Origin: Propionivibrio sp.
Lineage (GTDB): Bacteria > Pseudomonadota > Gammaproteobacteria > Burkholderiales > Rhodocyclaceae
DNA length: 20,523 nt
Assembly: GCA_017990155.1 (NCBI GenBank)
Contig: JAGNOM010000008.1
Span: 1-20,523, forward strand
Direction: 5' to 3'
Position 1 is the first letter of the stretch. Every line of letters starts with the position of its first letter. A program made the position numbers and the translations under genes. Positions 6,695-13,655 of the stretch are shown here, in pieces. A model generated the notes under the pieces. That model saw nothing but the letters and a program-made list of their open reading frames with translations, was not told the origin of the DNA and did no database searches.

Positions 6695-7588
6695 TCAGAG
6701 CGTACCGATGGCAATGTCGTAAACACCGCCGATGACGAGGTACTCGTTCTCGCCCTTCAAGACGCCGGGCAGCGTGTCGCAGCTGAAGAAGATCTTTTGT
6801 GTCGGGATGCGCGCGGTGACGATGTAATCGCCGAACTCGCCTGCGCGCTCGCGCGAGGTCGTAAATGAAACCATGTTGTTGAAGAGGACGATCTGGCGGC
6901 TCTTGCTGCCAATCAGCGTTTCGTGCTCGGAAATGCGGTTGATGCCCCGGTAGAGCTCGATGCGCGCGGTGCCGCCGCTGCGCTGGAATTCGTACTGGCT
7001 GTAGGCATAGACCAGGTCGAGCTGCGCTTCCAGCGCATTGGTGCCGTACAGGCCGGCCGAGCGCATCTCCTGATAGCGCAGGTAGGCCGCACCCGAAAAA
7101 TCGCGCAAGGGTTCGCCGTGAAAGCGCGGCAGCAGGCCGAAGCGCGATTCCACCCAGCCCTTGAGAATCGCACCTTCGCGCCCGTCGGAGTCGAAGCTCC
7201 AGCCACGCAGCACGCGCATCCAGTTGGCGTTCGCTCGCCGCCTTGAGCGTTCGTTCAGTCCGGCCTTCTCCAGTTCTTCCAGACAGAAATGCACGGTGAG
7301 GTAGTCGCGGAAAGCGCTCGCGCGCGCCGCCTTGTCGTCAATGGCCGCGAGCCGATGGAACAGGTCGGCGTGCAGTTCTGCCACGCCGTCGAGGTGCAGC
7401 GGCGATGGAAAACGCTGGAAAGTCAGGCTGCCGAGGATGACCGGCGGGACATTGCAGCGATTGATCGGCAATCGCGCGTAGCGCGGCAGCGTTGCGGTGT
7501 CGTTGTCGCTTGCCCGACAAAGGGGCGCGTCATTGTCGGATTCCGCCGGCCTGTCCGTTTCGGCATCTTCGCTGATTAGTTCTTTCAT
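6695..7588 (-). CDS. draT: DraT, NAD+-dinitrogen-reductase ADP-ribosyltransferase
   Basis: A 297-residue protein that transfers ADP-ribose from NAD+ to NifH Arg-102, shutting nitrogenase off in response to ammonium or energy loss. Family hallmarks: LPINRCNVPPVILGSLTFQR (40-59), LRGWSFDSDGREGAILKGWVESRFGLLPRFH (127-157), and the R-S-E ADP-ribosyltransferase triad visible as YRGIN (R214), SFTTS (from S241) and GENEY (E280/E282). The first ~35 residues are a variable acidic extension. It is divergent from nifH, with a 112-base gap, and its 5' coding end contains the NifA-type site used for nifH. The SIR2-like gene follows in the same direction. The draG partner is in the separate plus-strand nifB operon. 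Confidence 0.93.
   Translation of the reverse strand: MKELISEDAETDRPAESDNDAPLCRASDNDTATLPRYARLPINRCNVPPVILGSLTFQRFPSPLHLDGVAELHADLFHRLAAIDDKAARASAFRDYLTVHFCLEELEKAGLNERSRRRANANWMRVLRGWSFDSDGREGAILKGWVESRFGLLPRFHGEPLRDFSGAAYLRYQEMRSAGLYGTNALEAQLDLVYAYSQYEFQRSGGTARIELYRGINRISEHETLIGSKSRQIVLFNNMVSFTTSRERAGEFGDYIVTARIPTQKIFFSCDTLPGVLKGENEYLVIGGVYDIAIGTL
7504..7519 (+). promoter_or_regulatory. NifA upstream activator site for nifH (TGT-N10-ACA)
   Basis: TGT at 7504-7506 and ACA at 7517-7519 are separated by exactly ten bases (CGCTTGCCCG). The site is 98 bases upstream of the -24 element of the nifH promoter, a typical distance for NifA binding and DNA looping. It lies inside the first codons of draT on the opposite strand. 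Confidence 0.65.
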
Positions 7589-7617
7589 TTCATGTGCTTA
7601 CGTTCATGGTTGGCGAT

Positions 7618-7632
7618 TGGCACGGTCTTTGC
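7618..7632 (+). promoter_or_regulatory. Sigma-54 (-24/-12) promoter of nifH
   Basis: TGGCAC at 7618-7623, five bases, then TTGC at 7629-7632: an exact match to the consensus TGGCAC-N5-TTGC. Transcription would start near 7644, giving a leader of about 57 bases before nifH. Together with the TGT-N10-ACA site it indicates NifA/RpoN control of the nifHDKT-fdx-nifY operon. Confidence 0.9.
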
Positions 7633-7700
7633 GAAACGTTGCTCGGGAACGCGGGAATCTTCCTGATCCCCGAGTGATATTCGATAGAGGAGATTGCACC

Positions 7701-8609
7701 ATGGCAAAACTACGGCAGGCAGCCATCTATGGCAAGGGAGGCATCGGGAAATCGACGACGACCCAGAATCTGGTCGCCGCGTTGGCCGAGGCCGGTCAGA
7801 AGGTCATGATCGTTGGCTGTGACCCGAAAGCCGACTCGACCCGCCTGATCCTGCACAGCAAGGCTCAGAACACGGTCATGCACCTGGCGGCGGAAGCGGG
7901 TTCGGTCGAAGACCTGGAGCTCGAGGATGTACTGGCCGTCGGCTACGGCGGCATCAAGTGCGTCGAGTCCGGTGGTCCGGAGCCCGGGGTTGGCTGTGCC
8001 GGTCGCGGCGTCATCACCGCCATCAACTTCCTTGAGGAAGAGGGCGCTTACGACGAAGACCTGAACTTTGTTTTCTACGACGTGCTCGGTGATGTGGTGT
8101 GCGGCGGTTTTGCCATGCCGATCCGCGAGAACAAGGCGCAGGAAATCTACATCGTCGTCTCCGGCGAAATGATGGCCATGTATGCGGCCAACAACATCGC
8201 CAAAGGAATCGTGAAGTACGCCAATTCCGGCAGCGTGCGGCTCGCAGGGCTGATCTGCAACAGCCGCAAGACCGACCGGGAGGATGAGCTGATCGAAGCG
8301 CTGGCCGCCAAGCTCGGCACGCAGATGATCCACTTTGTGCCACGCGATAACGTCGTGCAACACGCCGAAATCCGCCGCATGACCGTCATCGAATACGACC
8401 CGACGGCCCAGCAGGCTGACGAGTACCGGGCGCTGGCGCGCAAGATTGTGGACAACAAGAAGTTCGTCATTCCCCAGCCTCTGGAAATGGAGGAACTGGA
8501 GGAGTTGCTGATGGAATTCGGAATCATGGAAGCGGAAGACACCACCATCATCGGCAAGACGGCGGCAGAACTTGCAGCCGAGGCAGCCGAGGCTGCGGTG
8601 GCGGCTTAA
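7701..8609 (+). CDS. nifH: NifH, nitrogenase iron protein
   Basis: A 302-residue dinitrogenase reductase, the ATP-driven electron donor to NifDK. Visible features: P-loop GKGGIGKS (11-18), switch I DPKADST (41-47), [4Fe-4S] ligands C99 and C134 (two per monomer of the homodimer), and the GCAGRGV segment with R102, the residue ADP-ribosylated by DraT. YDVLGDVVCGGFAMPIR is the switch II/cluster segment. The protein ends in an Ala/Glu-rich tail slightly longer than usual. AGAGGAG at 7686-7692 precedes the ATG. This is the first gene of the operon under the NifA/sigma-54 promoter. A large hairpin repeat follows the stop codon. The sequence is of the Mo-type NifH group. Confidence 0.98.
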   Translation: MAKLRQAAIYGKGGIGKSTTTQNLVAALAEAGQKVMIVGCDPKADSTRLILHSKAQNTVMHLAAEAGSVEDLELEDVLAVGYGGIKCVESGGPEPGVGCAGRGVITAINFLEEEGAYDEDLNFVFYDVLGDVVCGGFAMPIRENKAQEIYIVVSGEMMAMYAANNIAKGIVKYANSGSVRLAGLICNSRKTDREDELIEALAAKLGTQMIHFVPRDNVVQHAEIRRMTVIEYDPTAQQADEYRALARKIVDNKKFVIPQPLEMEELEELLMEFGIMEAEDTTIIGKTAAELAAEAAEAAVAA

Positions 8610-8630
8610 GGGCACGCGTTCAAACCATTA

Positions 8631-8730
8631 ACCACGGAGACACAGAGGCACAGAGAAAGCGAGGCAAGAGATGTCGCTTCAATTTGGGTTCTTCTCACTG
8701 CCATCTCTGTGTCTCAGTGTCTCTGTGGTG
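8631..8730 (+). repeat. Palindromic repeat A1 (nifH-nifD gap)
   Basis: Left arm 8631-8656 (ACCACGGAGACACAGAGG...) and right arm 8704-8729 (...CTCTGTGGT) can form a 26-bp RNA stem with two G-U pairs and one A-A mismatch. The 47-base interior contains a second small stem (AAGCGA 8657-8662 with TCGCTT 8674-8679). The arms are built from near-repeats of CACAGAGR. It is closely related to repeat A2 after nifD. Sequences of this CCACNGAG/CACAGAG type are, to my knowledge, dispersed in many environmental bacterial genomes. Whether it acts in mRNA processing here is inference. Confidence 0.85.
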
Positions 8731-8817
8731 AAAATGGATTCGTTCAGCAGCAATTCGATTTAACGACCGAGGGCGCCGTGCCGGACAGAAGGCCGTCGCC
8801 CGGACAGGAGAAGCAAA

Positions 8818-10290
8818 ATGGGTTTGCTCAATCGTGAAGAAGCCGAAGCCCTCATTCAGGAGGTGCTCGAGGTTTATCCTGAGAAGGCCAAGAAGGACCG
8901 TGCCAAGCACTTGATGGTCAACGACAAGCAGCTCGAGTCGGCCAAGAAGTGCATCACCTCGAACCGCAAATCGGTGCCCGGGGTCATGACCCAGCGCGGC
9001 TGTGCCTACGCCGGAGCCAAGGGCGTGGTGTGGGGGCCGTTCAAGGACATCATCGACATCTCGCACGGTCCGATCGGCTGCGGCCAGTACTCACGCGGCG
9101 GTCGCCGCAACTACTATTCGGGCATCGCCGGTATCGACTCGTTCTGCGATCTGATGTTCTCGTCCGACTTCCAGGAGAAGGACATCGTTTTCGGCGGCGA
9201 CAAGAAACTCGCCAAGCTGATCGATGAAGTCGAATCGCTGTTTCCGCTCTCCAAGGCCATTTCGGTCCAGTCCGAATGCCCGATCGGCCTGATCGGCGAC
9301 GACATCGAAGCGGTGGCCAAGAAAAAGGCCGCCGAGATCGGCAAGACGATCGTGCCGGTGCGCTGCGAAGGTTTCCGCGGTGTCTCGCAGTCGCTCGGGC
9401 ACCACATCTCGAACGACGCCTTGCGCGACTGGATGCTCTCCGCGCGCGACGGAAAACTCGATGAAGGGACGCCTTACGACGTGGCGATCCTCGGCGACTA
9501 CAACATCGGCGGTGACGCCTGGGCCTCGCGCATCCTGCTCGAAGAGATGGGCCTCAATGTCGTGGCGCAATGGTCAGGCGACGGCACGGTCGCGGAAATC
9601 GAAAACACGCCGAAGGTAAAGCTGAACCTACTGCACTGCTACCGTTCGATGAACTACATCGCCCGGCACATGGAGGAGAAGTACAACATCCCCTGGATGG
9701 AATACAACTTCTTCGGCCCGACCAAGATCGCCGAGAGCCTGCGCGAGATCGCCGCGCACTTTGACGACACGATCAAGGAAGGCGCCGAGCGCGTGATCGC
9801 CAAGTACCAGCCGATGATGGATGCGATCATCGCCAAGTTCAAGCCGCGCCTGCTGGGCAAGAAGGTCATGCTCTACGTCGGCGGCCTGCGTCCGCGCCAT
9901 ACGGTGGGCGCTTACGAAGATCTGGGCATGGAAGTCGTCGGCGCCGGTTACGAGTTCGCACACAACGACGACTACGACCGCACGATCGCCGAGTTGAAGG
10001 ACGCGACCCTCATCTACGACGACGCCACCGGCTACGAGTTGGAGGAGTTCGTGCGCCAGATCAAGCCCGATCTCGTCGGTTCCGGGATCAAGGAAAAGTA
10101 TGCCTTCCACAAAATGGGCGTGCCTTTCCGCCAGATGCACTCCTGGGACTACTCCGGCCCCTACCACGGCTACGACGGCTTTGCCGTCTTCGCCCGCGAC
10201 ATGGACATGACGATCAACAACCCGTGCTGGTCGATGTTCAAGGCACCGTGGGAAGAACTCGCTGGGGAAGCTCAGGCAGAAGCAGCGTAA
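8818..10290 (+). CDS. nifD: NifD, nitrogenase MoFe protein alpha chain
   Basis: A 490-residue alpha subunit. P-cluster ligands C62 (RGCAYAG), C88 (PIGCGQYS) and C154 (SECPIG) are present, as are the FeMo-co ligands C274 (LLHCYRS) and H441 (QMHSWDYSGPYHG). Active-site Q191 and H195 (SQSLGHH) are conserved, as is the R-R-x-x-Y region near 96. These identify the molybdenum enzyme, not the V- or Fe-only forms. With NifK it forms the alpha2beta2 tetramer that reduces N2. AGGAGAAG precedes the ATG. The gene is separated from nifH by 208 bases, a long gap for a nif operon, filled largely by repeat A1. Confidence 0.98.
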   Translation: MGLLNREEAEALIQEVLEVYPEKAKKDRAKHLMVNDKQLESAKKCITSNRKSVPGVMTQRGCAYAGAKGVVWGPFKDIIDISHGPIGCGQYSRGGRRNYYSGIAGIDSFCDLMFSSDFQEKDIVFGGDKKLAKLIDEVESLFPLSKAISVQSECPIGLIGDDIEAVAKKKAAEIGKTIVPVRCEGFRGVSQSLGHHISNDALRDWMLSARDGKLDEGTPYDVAILGDYNIGGDAWASRILLEEMGLNVVAQWSGDGTVAEIENTPKVKLNLLHCYRSMNYIARHMEEKYNIPWMEYNFFGPTKIAESLREIAAHFDDTIKEGAERVIAKYQPMMDAIIAKFKPRLLGKKVMLYVGGLRPRHTVGAYEDLGMEVVGAGYEFAHNDDYDRTIAELKDATLIYDDATGYELEEFVRQIKPDLVGSGIKEKYAFHKMGVPFRQMHSWDYSGPYHGYDGFAVFARDMDMTINNPCWSMFKAPWEELAGEAQAEAA

Positions 10291-10298
10291 GACCATTA

Positions 10299-10391
10299 AC
10301 CACTGAGGCACAGAGACACAGAGAACGGCAAGAACACTGACGGCTTAGTTGAGGTTTTCTCTGTGCCTCTGTGCCTCTGAGTCTCTGTGGT
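10299..10391 (+). repeat. Palindromic repeat A2 (nifD-nifK gap)
   Basis: Left arm 10299-10324 (ACCACTGAGGCACAGAGACA...) and right arm 10358-10391 (TCTCTGTGCCTCTGTGCCTC...GTGGT) form an imperfect long hairpin with a 33-base loop. The right arm carries about 8 extra bases, equal to one additional CTCTGTGC-like unit, which suggests slippage. It starts 9 bases after the nifD stop, as A1 starts about 21 bases after the nifH stop, and is flanked by the same CCATTAACCAC and GTGGTGAAA ends. Confidence 0.85.
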
Positions 10392-10459
10392 GAAAGGTTC
10401 TACCGAATTTCAACTCATGCCCGTGTCCACAAATGGCTGGCCGGGCAAAGGAGATGACG

Positions 10460-12025
10460 ATGCAAACCGTAGATAACATCAAGCCCTGTTTTCCGCTCTT
10501 CAACGAAGACGAGTATCAGGCGGTATTCGAAAAGAAGCGCAGTTATGAAGAGCGTCCTTCGGATGAGAAGGTCGCCGAAACGTTCGAGTGGAGCACGACG
10601 CAGGAGTACCAAGACCTCAACTTCAAGCGTCAGGCGCTGACGATCAACGCGGCCAAGGCTTGCCAGCCGCTCGGCGGTGCGTTGTGCGGCCTCGGTTTCG
10701 AAAAGACGATGGTGTACATCCACGGCTCGCAAGGCTGCGTGGCGTACTTCCGCACCTATTTCAACCGCCACTTCAAGGAACCGATCGCCTTCATTGCCGA
10801 TTCGATGACCGAAGACGCGGCGGTATTCGGCGGCCAGAAGAACGTGCATGAAGGCTTGCAGAACGCGACCAAGCTCTACGACGCCAAGATGATCACCATG
10901 TGCACGACGTGTATCGCCGAAGTCATCGGCGACGATCTCGGCGCCTTCATCGGCAACGCGCGCAAGGAAGGCTACGTCGACAAGGATTTCCCGATTCCCT
11001 ACGCCAACACCCCATCGTTCGTCGGGTCGCACGTTACCGGCTGGGACAACATGTTCGAGGGCATCATGCGTTACTTGACCCTCAACACCATGGAGGGCAA
11101 GGCACCGGGCCAGAACGGCAAGATCAACATCGTGCCGGGCTTCGAGACCTACCTGGGCAATTACCGTGTCATCCGGCGCTACCTGGGTGAAATGGGCGTC
11201 GACTACACGTTTCTTTGCGATCCGTCGGAGGTGCTCGACACGCCGGCGACCGGCAATTACGAGATGTATGCCGGCGGCACGACGATCGAGGAGGTGAAGG
11301 ACGCGCCGAACGCGATCACCACCTTCATGCTGCAATCGACGACCCTGGAGAAGACGCGGAAGTACATCGAGAACACCTGGAACCACGAGATCCCCAAGCT
11401 GAACATTCCGATGGGTATTGAGTGGACCGATGAGTTCCTGCTCAAGGTTTCCGAAGCGACCGGCAAGCCCGTTGCACCGTCGATTACCAAAGAACGCGGC
11501 CGCCTCATCGACATGATGACCGACTCGCACCAGTGGTTGCACGGCAAGAAGATGGCCGTCTTCGGCGACCCGGACTTCGTCATGGGCCTGGTCAAGTTCA
11601 TGCTCGAACTGGGCATCGAACCGACCCACATCGTCTGCAACAACAGCAACAAGCGTTGGGAAAAGGCGATGAAGAAGATGCTCGAAGATTCGCCCTACGG
11701 CATCCACGCCAAGCTGTATCCGGGATGTGACCTGTGGCACCTGCGCAGCCTTTGTTTCACGGACAAGCCAGACTTCATCATCGGCAGCAGCTACGGCAAG
11801 TTCATCCAGCGCGACACGCTGCACAAGGGTCCGGAGTTCGAAGTGCCGCTGATCCGGCTCGGTTTCCCGATCTTCGACCGGCATCACCTGCACCGCATGA
11901 CGACGCTGGGCTACGAAGGCGGAATGTACATCCTGACCACCCTGATCAACGCCGTTCTGGAAGGCCTCGACGGACAGACCAAGTTGCTCGGAAAAACGGA
12001 TTACAACTTTGATCTGGTTCGGTAG
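10460..12025 (+). CDS. nifK: NifK, nitrogenase MoFe protein beta chain
   Basis: A 521-residue beta subunit. P-cluster ligands C68 (AAKACQPLGG), C93 (GSQGCVAYFR) and C151 (CTTCIAEV) are visible, with the nearby S186 (TPSFVGSH) equivalent to the Ser that can ligate the oxidised P-cluster. The HGSQGC and GWDNMFEGI segments are typical NifK. ATG at 10460 is chosen because AAGGAG (10448-10453) is 6 bases upstream; ATG at 10454 is too close to it and ATG at 10433 has no ribosome site. It pairs with NifD. The C-terminal LLGKTDYNFDLVR motif is the usual NifK end, so the gene is full length. Confidence 0.97.
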   Translation: MQTVDNIKPCFPLFNEDEYQAVFEKKRSYEERPSDEKVAETFEWSTTQEYQDLNFKRQALTINAAKACQPLGGALCGLGFEKTMVYIHGSQGCVAYFRTYFNRHFKEPIAFIADSMTEDAAVFGGQKNVHEGLQNATKLYDAKMITMCTTCIAEVIGDDLGAFIGNARKEGYVDKDFPIPYANTPSFVGSHVTGWDNMFEGIMRYLTLNTMEGKAPGQNGKINIVPGFETYLGNYRVIRRYLGEMGVDYTFLCDPSEVLDTPATGNYEMYAGGTTIEEVKDAPNAITTFMLQSTTLEKTRKYIENTWNHEIPKLNIPMGIEWTDEFLLKVSEATGKPVAPSITKERGRLIDMMTDSHQWLHGKKMAVFGDPDFVMGLVKFMLELGIEPTHIVCNNSNKRWEKAMKKMLEDSPYGIHAKLYPGCDLWHLRSLCFTDKPDFIIGSSYGKFIQRDTLHKGPEFEVPLIRLGFPIFDRHHLHRMTTLGYEGGMYILTTLINAVLEGLDGQTKLLGKTDYNFDLVR

Positions 12026-12031
12026 GGAATA

Positions 12032-12072
12032 GATTCCGTTCGTCCTGAGCCTGTCGAAGGATGAACGGAATC
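12032..12072 (+). repeat. Palindromic repeat B (nifK-nifT gap)
   Basis: Arms 12032-12046 (GATTCCGTTCGTCCT) and 12058-12072 (AGGATGAACGGAATC) pair over 15 bp with one G-U pair around an 11-base loop GAGCCTGTCGA. The core CGTCCTGAGCCTGTCGAAGG is a dispersed intergenic repeat that I recognise from many proteobacterial genomes. It begins 6 bases after the nifK stop and has no T-tract, so it is not a typical terminator. Confidence 0.85.
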
Positions 12073-12129
12073 CTCTGCGTGATTCGGGTTGTATCAATCG
12101 TTTTTCTCAGTGCCTCACTGGAGAGGTAA

Positions 12130-12351
12130 ATGGCCAACATCATGATCCGCAAGGGCGACAAGGGCTACGTGTTCTACATGCCCAAGCGCGATATCGAGGA
12201 CTCGATCGTCTCGATGGAGTTCGATACGCCCGAGAAGTGGGGCGGTGAAATCAAGCTCGGCAACGGCGGCATCTACTACATCGAGCCGCAGGCGGCGCCG
12301 GCGCGCCTGCCGTACTCGGTGCGCGCCAAGCGCATCGACGGCGTCGAATGA
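12130..12351 (+). CDS. nifT: NifT/FixU family protein
   Basis: A 73-residue protein with the NifT/FixU pattern: N-terminal MIRKGDKGYVFYMPKRDIEDSIV, a central EKWGGEIKLGNGGIYYIEP and a C-terminal PYSVRAKRI. The family is nearly always located just after nifK; its role is unknown and deletion has little effect where tested, though a link to nitrogenase maturation has been proposed. GGAGAGG precedes the ATG. The ferredoxin gene follows 26 bases later. Confidence 0.93.
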   Translation: MANIMIRKGDKGYVFYMPKRDIEDSIVSMEFDTPEKWGGEIKLGNGGIYYIEPQAAPARLPYSVRAKRIDGVE

Positions 12352-12377
12352 TTCGTTGAATAGAAAGGAGAAACACC

Positions 12378-12572
12378 ATGGCAATGAAGATTACGCAAGC
12401 GGAATGTACGTCCTGCGGCGACTGCGTGCCAGTCTGCCCGACCAAGTCGATCGTCGAGAAGGGTGGCATCTTCAAGATCAACAAGGACACCTGCACCGAA
12501 TGCGAGGAGTTCGACTCGCCCAAGTGCGTTGATACCTGTCCGGGCGGCGATACCTGCATCGTTTATTTGTAA
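12378..12572 (+). CDS. 2[4Fe-4S] ferredoxin of the nifHDKT operon
   Basis: A 64-residue ferredoxin. First motif CxxCxxCxxxCP uses C10, C13, C16 and C20; second CxxCx7CxxxCP uses C39, C42, C50 and C54. A ninth cysteine, C60, lies near the C-terminus (GGDTCIVYL). The family acts as a low-potential electron carrier, and ferredoxins placed between nifT and nifX/Y are candidates for donors to NifH. AAAGGAG sits 8 bases before ATG 12378; ATG 12384 is a possible internal start. It differs from the ferredoxin after nifB in spacer length and lacks its Pro-rich C-terminal tail. Confidence 0.92.
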   Translation: MAMKITQAECTSCGDCVPVCPTKSIVEKGGIFKINKDTCTECEEFDSPKCVDTCPGGDTCIVYL

Positions 12573-12583
12573 AACCGCTGGAC

Positions 12584-12611
12584 CGTCATTCCGGCGAACG
12601 CCGGAATGACG
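12584..12611 (+). repeat. Palindromic repeat C (fdx-nifY gap)
   Basis: A perfect 13-bp inverted repeat, CGTCATTCCGGCG (12584-12596) and its complement at 12599-12611, separated by AA. This CATTCCSGCGAA-type element is a familiar dispersed intergenic palindrome in proteobacteria. It occupies most of the 62-base gap between the ferredoxin and nifY. No T-tract follows. Confidence 0.85.
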
Positions 12612-12634
12612 ACTGAACACCACAGGAGACACCG

Positions 12635-13345
12635 ATGACCGCATCAATCACCCGCGAAGCCGCCTTGCGGCTCGGAATGGCCGCCAGGGAACTGGGCGGC
12701 GTCAGCTTGAACGGATTCGTCCAGGCGGTGGGCGACAGGATCGGTCTGCCGTTGACCGAAACGCGCCTCGCGACCATCACCGTGACCGATCTGCGCGAAA
12801 TCCTCGCCGGCAACCATGCGGAAGAAGACTGCAAGGTCGGCGTCGAGCCGGATACCCTCAAGAAGGCGGTGCGCCTGCTGTGGGGCGAAGACGGTTCGTT
12901 CAGCGAGCTGCCGACAGTGGACGACTATGTCGACGGCTGCATGCCCGGGTCCATTCGTCTCGCGTGCGCCTCGAATACCGGGGAGGTGCTCGATGGGCAC
13001 TTTGGTTCTTGCGAGCGCTTTCTGGTTTACCAGCTGACCGCGGACGAATCGCGCCTGATCGCCATCCGCCCGACACTCGAAGCCGACTATGCGGAAGACC
13101 GCAATGCCGCACGGGCGTCGCTGATCGCCGATTGCAACGTCGTGTGCATCCAGTCGATTGGCGGTCCGGCGGCGGCCAAAGTCGTTCGCACCGGCGGACA
13201 CCCGGTCAAGGTGCCCCATCCCGAGGCTGCGCGAGCGGTCGTGGCGCGCCTGCAGGCGGCCTTGCACCAGCCGCCGCCGTGGCTGGCCAAGGTCATGGGC
13301 GTGAAGGCGGCATCGCTGGAAAAGTACGCGAACATGGCCGAATGA
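12635..13345 (+). CDS. nifY: NifY/NafY-type FeMo-cofactor-binding protein
   Basis: A 236-residue two-domain protein. Residues ~1-100 form the helical N-terminal domain seen in NafY/NifY (LRLGMAARELGGVSLNGFVQAV, then TLKKAVRLLWGEDGSFSELP). Residues ~104-220 are the NifX/NifB-C-type dinitrogenase cofactor domain: IRLACASNTGEVLDGHFGSCERFLVY, with H122 matching the NafY histidine that binds FeMo-co, and CIQSIGGPAAAKVVRTGGHPVKV. Family members hold FeMo-co and chaperone apo-NifDK. ACAGGAG precedes the ATG. Length and the N-terminal domain favour NifY/NafY over the shorter NifX. Confidence 0.85.
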   Translation: MTASITREAALRLGMAARELGGVSLNGFVQAVGDRIGLPLTETRLATITVTDLREILAGNHAEEDCKVGVEPDTLKKAVRLLWGEDGSFSELPTVDDYVDGCMPGSIRLACASNTGEVLDGHFGSCERFLVYQLTADESRLIAIRPTLEADYAEDRNAARASLIADCNVVCIQSIGGPAAAKVVRTGGHPVKVPHPEAARAVVARLQAALHQPPPWLAKVMGVKAASLEKYANMAE

Positions 13346-13355
13346 GGGGTGCGCA

Positions 13356-13655
13356 ATGATCGACCCGGCTTTGATGACGAAGGTCATGGCGTTCTTGGAA
13401 CATCGCATGGAGCATCGGGCGGGTCGTCCTGGCGAATCGACCGATGCGCTGCTGCGAGCGCTGCGCGAGCGGTTTGTCGGCGTCCACTTTTCTGTCTGCA
13501 GCGATGACGACCTGCCGGCGCGACTTCCGCCGGCGGCCGAAAGCGGGATTTGTCGGCTGTACTATGTCGCTTCCGGCGGCCACTGCCTGCGCCTCACCAA
13601 CGCGGCGGAGTCAGCGACGGGGCTGGTGGTAGCGATGCTCGACGAGGATGAATGA
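13356..13655 (+). CDS. Small protein of unknown function in nif operon
   Basis: A 99-residue soluble protein I do not recognise with certainty. It has an N-terminal helical region (ALMTKVMAFLEHRMEH), an ALLRALRERFVGVHFSVCSDDDLP segment and a C-terminal half with strand-like stretches (CRLYYVASGGHCLRLTNAAESATGLVVAML) and an acidic end. There are three Cys (about residues 48, 66 and 77) but no cluster motif. It begins 10 bases after nifY, and its stop overlaps the next gene's start (ATGA), so it belongs to the operon and is translationally coupled. It is likely one of the small nif-linked conserved families, but I assign no function. Confidence 0.8.
   Translation: MIDPALMTKVMAFLEHRMEHRAGRPGESTDALLRALRERFVGVHFSVCSDDDLPARLPPAAESGICRLYYVASGGHCLRLTNAAESATGLVVAMLDEDE

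Noticed and set aside
8628..10391. CRISPR array or transposon ends formed by the CACAGAG repeats
   Set aside because: There are only two copies, in inverted-arm form, 1.7 kb apart with nifD between, and no regular spacers or transposase. They are palindromic intergenic elements.
7701..12025. Alternative (V- or Fe-only) nitrogenase
   Set aside because: NifD and NifK lengths, cofactor ligand positions and absence of a G-subunit gene between D and K indicate the Mo enzyme.
10415..12097. A long open frame on the minus strand opposite nifK
   Set aside because: It is a codon-bias shadow of a high-GC gene; nifK is full length with all cluster ligands, and the antisense product has no recognisable features or ribosome site. 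The same applies to long antisense frames opposite draG, nifH and the chemoreceptor gene.
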